DNA of 38,009 nucleotides from a virus, in the IMG/VR virus record IMGVR_UViG_3300032298_000543, positions 1 to 38,009 of that record, one strand, 5' to 3'. Made by a program: the position numbers and the translations under genes. Below, piece by piece: positions 33,066-38,009 of the stretch (positions are counted from its first letter, which is position 1; each line of letters opens with the position of its first letter). Under the pieces are notes generated by a model. The model was not told where the DNA came from, made no database searches, and was given only the letters and a program-made list of their open reading frames with translations.

Positions 33066-33386
33066 ATGCGTTGCATCGGAGCATTCATGGACAACGGCGA
33101 GCTGGTGCTCTACACCGCCGAACAGGTGCACGGCCTGCCGCAGCCGCGTGAAGCGATCGATCTCAACTCGATCCTCGCATGGTCTGTCAGCAAGCACACC
33201 ACCGACTACAGCGACAACCACAAGCCGGGCCAGGTGTACCAGACCATCTCGATCTCGCTGCTCAACGGACGCGTGCACCAGTACTCGATCCGTGTCGGCC
33301 ACTGGATCAGGAACAACGCCGAGATCGAGCTCGACAACGGGCTCATCGAAGAAGTGATGGACATGCTCACGAGGAGGTTCGCATGA
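33066..33386 (+). CDS. hypothetical 106-aa protein
   Basis: Starts MRCIGAFMDNGELVLYTAEQ with AAAAGGAG upstream. Mixed alpha/beta, with YQTISISLLNGRVHQYSIRV as a likely beta hairpin. It overlaps the ArdC-like gene by 4 bp (ATGA), so it is probably expressed with it. Confidence 0.65.
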   Translation: MRCIGAFMDNGELVLYTAEQVHGLPQPREAIDLNSILAWSVSKHTTDYSDNHKPGQVYQTISISLLNGRVHQYSIRVGHWIRNNAEIELDNGLIEEVMDMLTRRFA

Positions 33387-34255
33387 AAGCAGACGACGTG
33401 ATGGCAGCGGTGGTCGAGGACATCATCGCTGCGATCGAGGCTGGCGTCGACACGTGGCAGATGCCGTGGCGCACCAGCTTCACCATTCCGACCAACGCCA
33501 GCACGGGCGTGCCGTACAAGGGCGGCAACGTGCTGGCCTGTTGGATCACCGGCGCACACCGCGCCTACTCGACCCAGCTGTGGGCCACGTACAAGCAGTG
33601 GGCTGCGATGGATCGGCAGGTGGCCAAGGGGCAGAAGGGTCTGCACCTGGTGAAGTGGTCGCCCATCGAGCGGCCGCAGCCTGATGGCACGATCAAGAAG
33701 CTGATGATCCCTAACGGCTTCGTCGTGTTCAACGAGGCCCAGCTCGAGCACGCAGGTGAGCCGGACTACGAGCTCGACGTGAGCGAGTGGCCAGCATGCA
33801 CCGCCGAGATGTGGCTCGACCTGGCGATGGTGCCGGCACGCTGCACCGTTGGTGCGCCCGCTTACCACACGCGAGACGACGCAGTGAGCATGCCGCCGAT
33901 CGTGGCGTTCGACACGACCGATGACTACCTCGCCACGTTCGCTCACGAGCTGGCCCACTGGACCGGCCACGAGTCAAGGCTGGCCCGTGACATGACCGGC
34001 CGCTTCGGCTCCGACTCGTACGCGATGGAGGAGCTGGTCGCTGAGCTGTCGGCTGCGTTCACGTGTGCCCGCTACAACGTGCGGCCCGCCGATCGCACCG
34101 ACCACGCCTCGTACCTGGATCACTGGGTGCGTGTGCTGCGTGCCGATCCGAAGGTGCTGTGGACGGTGGCGTCGAAGGCACAGGCTGCAACGGATCACCT
34201 ACGGACGTATGTCACGGACGTAGTGTCGGACGCATGCGCCGACTCTGCTGCCTGA
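33383..34255 (+). CDS. ArdC-like antirestriction / zincin metallopeptidase-like protein
   Basis: 290 aa. The N-terminal half (1-130: ADDVMAAVVEDIIAAIEAG, TWQMPWR, YKGGNVLACW, KQWAAMDRQVAKGQKGLHLVKW) matches the ssDNA-binding domain of ArdC/DUF1738. The C-terminal half has HELAHWTGH with H188-E189-x-x-H192 and a downstream acidic ligand near E217 (MEELVAEL), the zincin-like arrangement. ArdC proteins protect incoming DNA from restriction; the catalytic target of this one is unknown. GAGGAGG precedes the ATG. It is one of the larger early genes. Overlaps the next gene by 22 bp. Confidence 0.9.
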   Translation: MKADDVMAAVVEDIIAAIEAGVDTWQMPWRTSFTIPTNASTGVPYKGGNVLACWITGAHRAYSTQLWATYKQWAAMDRQVAKGQKGLHLVKWSPIERPQPDGTIKKLMIPNGFVVFNEAQLEHAGEPDYELDVSEWPACTAEMWLDLAMVPARCTVGAPAYHTRDDAVSMPPIVAFDTTDDYLATFAHELAHWTGHESRLARDMTGRFGSDSYAMEELVAELSAAFTCARYNVRPADRTDHASYLDHWVRVLRADPKVLWTVASKAQAATDHLRTYVTDVVSDACADSAA

Positions 34256-34638
34256 TCCTCGCCCTCGTGCTCGCCTCAGCTGTGCCTGTCATGGCCGGCG
34301 ATTACACGACGGTGCCGCCTGACACCACGACCACGACGACCGTTCCGCCCACCACCACCACCGTGCCCCCGGTGGTGGTGGTGCCGGAGCCTGCTCGTTG
34401 CAGCTGGCCCGCTGCGTACCACGTCGGGTTCAATGCAGATGGCTCGCTGCGTTGCAGTGACATCGATCCCTGCATCGACACCAACGGTGACGGTCACGGC
34501 GCGTTGCAGTGGGGGTTGAGCGAGTGCTTCACCACCGAGGCCGCCCGTCTGTGGGTAACCACGGTGCGGTCGATCAGCGCGACGTACGGCGTGTCGCTGG
34601 CGGACGCGCAGCTGCTGCTGATTCGCCTGCTTGCGTAA
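34234..34638 (+). CDS. secreted protein with signal peptide and Thr/Pro linker
   Basis: 134 aa. An N-terminal signal peptide (RRLCCLILALVLASAVPVMA) should send it out of the cell. A Thr/Pro linker (TTVPPDTTTTTTVPPTTTT, about 24-50) joins it to a C-terminal domain with paired cysteines (CSWPAAYHVGFNADGSLRC, SDIDPC, and SECF) and a short NGDGHG loop that might bind Ca2+. Exported early phage proteins can affect the envelope or superinfection. The linker style is one I associate with Acidimicrobiia secreted proteins. The role is unproven. The 3' end overlaps a convergent gene by 65 bp. Confidence 0.7.
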   Translation: MRRLCCLILALVLASAVPVMAGDYTTVPPDTTTTTTVPPTTTTVPPVVVVPEPARCSWPAAYHVGFNADGSLRCSDIDPCIDTNGDGHGALQWGLSECFTTEAARLWVTTVRSISATYGVSLADAQLLLIRLLA

Positions 34639-34903
34639 CCACGGGCCAGTCGATCACGTCAGCCGCATCGGTCGTTGCGCTCGGCTGCACCTCGATGGTG
34701 CCGACCAGATGGATCGAGCCGGGCATCGTCGTGAAGTCGATGACTCCTTGCGCTTGCAACAATCTCAGGCGATTTGAGATGTGGGTGTGATGCATCCGCA
34801 TCTCGCCCGCCAGATGACGCGCCGTGCATGCGTGATGCGTTGCCCTGATCTCGGGGATGAGACGAACAATCTTCTCGTCGATGCCTGTGATGACAAGTGC
34901 CAC
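34574..34903 (-). CDS. winged-HTH regulator-like protein
   Basis: 109 aa from a GTG start with AGGAG upstream. Residues about 26-68 read as a winged helix: HLAGEMRMHHTHISNRLRLLQAQG, then VIDFTTMPGSIHLVG for the wing. The tail is Ala/Pro/Arg-rich. One of only two leftward genes in the early arm, convergent with the secreted-protein gene. Likely a transcription regulator, possibly acting on the divergent promoter near 35.2 kb; target unknown. Confidence 0.75.
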   Translation of the reverse strand: MALVITGIDEKIVRLIPEIRATHHACTARHLAGEMRMHHTHISNRLRLLQAQGVIDFTTMPGSIHLVGTIEVQPSATTDAADVIDWPVVTQAGESAAAARPPATRRTSR

Positions 34904-34906
34904 GAT

Positions 34907-35182
34907 CTACCACTTCTCCTTGTTCGCCCAATACGCAGCCGACATCTTGCCCTTGGCGATGTTGTCAGCGTGCCGTGCCTTGAACGATTCCCGACGCTTG
35001 CGATCGGCATCGGACTCGCCGGCTTTCTTGGGTGAACCCGACACACCCTGCTCACCGAAGCGGATCAGCTTGACCTGATCACCTTCCTTGGCAAGCACAG
35101 CGTGCGACTTCGACGCGTGGTTCGGCGTCCGCTTGGGCTTGTTGTATCCAGCAAATGTCTCACCCCGATAGTTGATTGTCAT
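34907..35182 (-). CDS. small basic protein, DUF5872-like
   Basis: 91 aa from the ATG at 35182 with AGGAG 7 nt ahead. The central and C-terminal part (VKLIRFGEQGVSGSPKK, then ESFKARHADNIAKG and MSAAYWANKEKW) is a conserved pattern I know from DUF5872-type phage and bacterial proteins. Basic, so nucleic-acid contact is plausible. It lies just upstream of the winged-HTH gene and is divergent from the nuclease gene. Biochemical role unknown. Confidence 0.8.
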   Translation of the reverse strand: MTINYRGETFAGYNKPKRTPNHASKSHAVLAKEGDQVKLIRFGEQGVSGSPKKAGESDADRKRRESFKARHADNIAKGKMSAAYWANKEKW

Positions 35183-35211
35183 TGCGTTGCTCCTGATGAC
35201 ACGGCCCGACG

Positions 35212-35221
35212 GGTGTAGACT
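35212..35221 (+). promoter_or_regulatory. TAGACT promoter element before the nuclease gene
   Basis: GGTGTAGACT, the same 10-mer as in the two leaderless elements at 24.4 and 24.8 kb, here 59 nt before the ATG at 35281. It is followed by CTACAGG, giving TGTAG-A-CTACA as an 11-bp palindrome (35214-35224). The gap is shared with the leftward gene at 35182. No clear -35 box. Confidence 0.55.
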
Positions 35222-35280
35222 ACAGGTAGAGAACGAGACCGCTGCGGCGAAGGATACGTTCACCAACAAGAGAGGCCCAC

Positions 35281-36414
35281 ATGCCCATCAATGACCCGAT
35301 CGATCACCTGCCGACGGCACCGGTGACCGGACCCCGACTGCCGAGCAAGAACCCGCTCGTCGTCAAGCACCTCGCCGAGACGTGGTGGAACAAGTACCGC
35401 GCCGAAGGCGGACTCGACAAGGCACCGGCACTGCCGGGCAAGACCTTCCGTCTGTCGTCGGTGTCGATGCGGTGTGACCGCCAGCTGTACTACGCCATGA
35501 GCAAGACGCCCGAGACGGAACCGACCACGATGGCCGGCGCCTGGCGCATGGGCCTCGGCACCATGATCCACAACGAGCTGCAGGACGTGATGCTCGCCAT
35601 GCCTGGTGGCTGGCGACCCGAGGTGCTGATCGACATGAGCAGCATCGGCGTCGATGGCTCCGGTCACGCCGACCTGGTGCAGTTCCTGTGCATCCACTGT
35701 GGTGCGCCGATCCGATTGGAACCGCACGTCATCCCCAACATCACCGATGAGGGTGTCGAGATCATCTTCGCCACCTGCGATGAGGAGTGCGAGCAGAGCG
35801 ATTCGTTCTCCGTACTCAAGGTGGCTGAGCCGTACGGCAACCATCACTACACCCACGACCCAGCGCACGAGCGTGCCGAGATCGTGGTCGAGCTCAAGAC
35901 CCAAGGTGGGTTCGGCTTCAAGATGAAGGCGACCAACTTCAAGGGCAACGCCGAAGGACCGCAGCATGACCACGTCATGCAGGGTGCGCTCGCTGCCCGT
36001 GTGCTCGGTGCGCCCAAGCTGATCGTCGCCTACCTCTCGATGGAGAACGTGAGCGCCGACCTCGCTGCTGCGTACTCGGTCGATGAGTTCGGCACGTTCG
36101 CCGCCGAGTGGAAGTTCCTCGTCGCTGACCTCGACCCGGCAATCGACGCTGAGATCGCACGCATCCAGCGCCTCACCCGGTTCGTCGCTGCCGACGTGAT
36201 GCCCGCACGTGAGCTGGCCGATCCCACCGTGCCCGTCGGTGCGGTCATCTTCAACCCTCGTGCCACCCCGACCAACGGTGCGTGGAACCTGCTCGACCGT
36301 GACGGCAACGTCGCACAGGCCGGGCAGAAGTGGTACTGCGGGTACTGCAGGCACAGGACCCAATGTGTCAACGATGGTGCAGGCCAAACAGGACAGGGCA
36401 ATGAGCCGTTCTGA
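35281..36414 (+). CDS. RecB/Cas4-like PD-(D/E)XK nuclease with [4Fe-4S]-type cysteines
   Basis: 377 aa. The nuclease core has H97 (GTMIHNEL), D131 (GSGHADLV), E204-x-K206 (VVELKTQGG) and a Gln/His motif (QHDHVMQG). Four cysteines, C65 (MRCDRQLYY) and C353, C356, C362 (CGYCRHRTQC), are placed as in Cas4/AddB-type Fe-S exonucleases. Between D131 and E204 lies an insertion with a second Cys set (CIHC 137-140, CDEEC 166-170), probably a zinc ribbon; the gap of 73 residues is long for the family. It ends NEPF, and the bases of that tail are also the start of the next gene. It likely resects DNA ends for recombination or replication. Confidence 0.9.
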   Translation: MPINDPIDHLPTAPVTGPRLPSKNPLVVKHLAETWWNKYRAEGGLDKAPALPGKTFRLSSVSMRCDRQLYYAMSKTPETEPTTMAGAWRMGLGTMIHNELQDVMLAMPGGWRPEVLIDMSSIGVDGSGHADLVQFLCIHCGAPIRLEPHVIPNITDEGVEIIFATCDEECEQSDSFSVLKVAEPYGNHHYTHDPAHERAEIVVELKTQGGFGFKMKATNFKGNAEGPQHDHVMQGALAARVLGAPKLIVAYLSMENVSADLAAAYSVDEFGTFAAEWKFLVADLDPAIDAEIARIQRLTRFVAADVMPARELADPTVPVGAVIFNPRATPTNGAWNLLDRDGNVAQAGQKWYCGYCRHRTQCVNDGAGQTGQGNEPF

Positions 36415-36841
36415 CGAAGCCCGAGCCAACGCAGTTGCTCGCTCCCGAGCGTGGCGCTTGGCCAATCCCGAGCGACAGCGCGCGCATGAGCGTGCATCTC
36501 GCGCTCGCAACATCGACAAGGAACGCGCCCGGTCCAACGCCAAGAACGCCGCCACTTATCGCAAGCATCGCGACCTGCTCGACAAGATCAAGCTCGAACA
36601 GGGCTGCGCGCACTGTGGGTTCGACACGCATCCCGCTGCGCTGCAGTTCCATCACCCGTCCGACGACAAGGCATTCACCGTCAGCTCGTCCCTACAGCGC
36701 AGCACGCACCTGCTCCTGGCCGAAGTCGCCAAGTGCATTGTGCTCTGTGCGAACTGCCACGCGATCGAACACGACCGTCATCGCACCCAGTGCATGAACG
36801 ACGGTGCCAGCGACACCGCCACGTCGACCGACGTGTTCTGA
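36401..36841 (+). CDS. HNH-type nuclease-like protein
   Basis: 146 aa starting MSRSDEARANAVARSRAWRL, overlapping the nuclease gene by 14 bp in another frame. A basic helical N-terminus (about 5-55) is followed by a zinc-bound HNH-like domain: CAHCGFDTHPAALQFHHP and KCIVLCANCHAIEHDRH, with two CxxC pairs and the catalytic-type HH and H. Homing or nicking endonuclease are both possible. Its insertion right behind a replication gene suggests it may move with it. Confidence 0.85.
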   Translation: MSRSDEARANAVARSRAWRLANPERQRAHERASRARNIDKERARSNAKNAATYRKHRDLLDKIKLEQGCAHCGFDTHPAALQFHHPSDDKAFTVSSSLQRSTHLLLAEVAKCIVLCANCHAIEHDRHRTQCMNDGASDTATSTDVF

Positions 36842-36866
36842 ATCTCAACCCACAAGGAGAGCAACC

Positions 36867-38009
36867 ATGGCCAAGGCCACCATCATCGACGCCGCATCGG
36901 CAGTCGACAAGTACACCCTCATCGAGTACGACTCGCTCGTGCCCGCCGAGGACAACGTCCGAGGTGTCATCGATGACACCGACGACCTGGCAGAGTCCAT
37001 CTTCCAGAACAACCTGCAGCAACCGCTGCGTGTCGTGTCGCTCGGTGATGGCACGTTCAAGATCATCGCCGGCCACCGCCGCCACCACGCGCTGGGCATG
37101 CTGATCCTGGCCAAGCAGTGGACAGGCCCGATCCCGTGCATGGTGACGGCAGAGATCAGCGACAGCGACCGTGTCGCAGCGATGATCGTCGAGAACCTGC
37201 AGCGCTCCGACCTGAACCCGATCGAGGAGGGCAACGCCTTCCAGCGTCTCGTCAAGGACTTCGGCTACACGCAGGCCGAGCTCGCGCTCAAGGTGGGGCG
37301 CTCGCCGTCGTACGTGAGCGATCGCATCTCGCTGCTCAAGCTGCCCGACACGCTGATCGATGCGGTGCGCGTCGGCTACTTCCCGCTGACCGTCGGCCTC
37401 GAGCTGACCAAGGTCGGTGATGACGACGCCGTGCTCGCTATCACCAAGGACGGCCGCATCATCCCGTCGTTCACGCAGATCGCTGAGGCTGCCCTCAAGG
37501 TCAAGCACGCCAAGCTGCTGGCCGAGTGGGAGAAGGCGATCGAGAAGTCGGGTGTCGACGTGTTCACGCCCGAGGATCGCTTCGACATGCTGCGCCGCAC
37601 CGAGCTGATCGAGTTCCAGCCCGACACCCCGAAAGCGTTGGCCAAGCTGCCGCTGCTGCCGCCCCGCACCAAGCTGCTGCTCAAGTCCGAGCCGTGGCGT
37701 GGCACTGTGACGGTGGAGATGCGCCAGTTCCTCACCGACGCACAGCTCAAGGCTCGGGCCAAGAAGCTGGAGCAGGAGCAGGCCGAGCGTGCATCGGCGT
37801 ACGAGGCTGAGCAGCTGGCCCGCTGGGAGAAGGAGAAGGCTGCCATGTCGGCGGCCCGCCAGCAATGGGTCGATGAGTGCGAGGCCATCAAGGCGCACAA
37901 CGACGCCGAGCGCAAGCGGTACATGCGCGACATCGACGCGGCCGAAGGTGCGTGGGCCCAGCAGGTCGACGCCAAGACGGTGGCCCGCTGGGCGATGCTC
38001 GACGTGCTC
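36867..38009 (+). CDS. ParB-like nuclease/partition protein, truncated by the window edge
   Basis: 381 residues visible; no stop before the right edge. AAGGAG precedes the ATG. It has the ParB core: VPAEDNVRG, KIIAGHRRHHALGML (the G-x-RR box), ENLQRSDLNPIEEGNAF, and an HTH, DFGYTQAELALKVGRSPSYVSDRISLLKLP. The C-terminal third is a long coiled coil rich in Glu/Lys/Ala. No ParA is visible in the window. Phage ParB-like proteins may segregate plasmid-like prophages, regulate genes or nick DNA; which applies is not decided. Confidence 0.9.
   Translation, partial: MAKATIIDAASAVDKYTLIEYDSLVPAEDNVRGVIDDTDDLAESIFQNNLQQPLRVVSLGDGTFKIIAGHRRHHALGMLILAKQWTGPIPCMVTAEISDSDRVAAMIVENLQRSDLNPIEEGNAFQRLVKDFGYTQAELALKVGRSPSYVSDRISLLKLPDTLIDAVRVGYFPLTVGLELTKVGDDDAVLAITKDGRIIPSFTQIAEAALKVKHAKLLAEWEKAIEKSGVDVFTPEDRFDMLRRTELIEFQPDTPKALAKLPLLPPRTKLLLKSEPWRGTVTVEMRQFLTDAQLKARAKKLEQEQAERASAYEAEQLARWEKEKAAMSAARQQWVDECEAIKAHNDAERKRYMRDIDAAEGAWAQQVDAKTVARWAMLDVL

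Noticed and set aside
35260-37898. Long open frames antisense to the nuclease and ParB-like genes (35260-36555 and 36681-37898)
   Set aside because: They mirror genes with clear family motifs on the plus strand.
1-38009. Prophage or temperate lifestyle
   Set aside because: No integrase, excisionase, attachment-site repeats or immunity cassette of a known type is visible; the ParB-like protein alone is not enough.

Overview
This window looks like part of the genome of a lytic, tailed double-stranded DNA phage of a high-GC host. It contains a terminase, portal, scaffold, SU10-type major capsid protein and head adaptor, together with very tight packing (ATGA, GTGA and TGATG junctions) and many small phage-type ORFs. 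I see no integrase, no excisionase, no bacterial housekeeping gene and no convincing tRNA. The host is probably an actinobacterium. A secreted protein at 34.2 kb carries a Thr/Pro linker of a kind I associate with Acidimicrobiia, and two genes have probable leaderless starts, which are common in actinobacteria. The host call is an inference and is not firm. No tape measure or tail-tube gene is visible and the portal is followed by very large virion-type proteins, so a short-tailed (podovirus-like) particle is the best guess. Tail genes could still lie beyond the left edge.

The layout is divergent. Everything from 24.83 kb down to 1 is on the minus strand and is the late/virion arm. Read in the direction of transcription it holds two small unknown genes, a lipoprotein with a transglycosylase-like domain, a small unknown gene, a one-TM protein (together a possible lysis or exclusion module), a run of surface/fibre-type proteins ending in a 541-aa repeat protein, a small decoration-like protein, a strong hairpin terminator, terL with an N-terminal HTH, portal, a P/Q/A-rich protein and a giant 2829-aa protein with an ADP-ribosyltransferase-like segment. 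Three more probable internal virion proteins follow, then a tiny gene, a scaffold, the major capsid protein, a 14-bp hairpin and a head-tail adaptor. The last two proteins share a small beta-rich domain.

From 26.68 kb to the right edge nearly everything is on the plus strand and is the early/replication arm: DUF4326, DUF2493/SLOG, about fifteen small unknown or metal-binding proteins, ssb, an HTH protein, an ArdC-like antirestriction metalloprotein, a secreted protein, a RecB/Cas4-like nuclease, an HNH protein and a ParB-like protein that runs off the edge. Two leftward genes (a winged-HTH protein and a small basic conserved protein) interrupt this arm at 34.6-35.2 kb.

The most unusual part is the 1.85 kb between the arms (24,830-26,679). 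I find no credible protein gene there, but many perfect inverted repeats. In four hairpins the same 13-mer, ACGG(A/T)(A/G)GGGCTGT, forms the loop and closing pairs while the stems differ and stay complementary. Two further long hairpins share an identical 16-nt core. That pattern, constant loop with covarying stem, suggests a structured RNA or a set of cruciform protein-binding sites. A candidate rightward promoter with an operator-like palindrome starts just before the first hairpin, so a long structured leader or large ncRNA is plausible. This is the region I would examine first.
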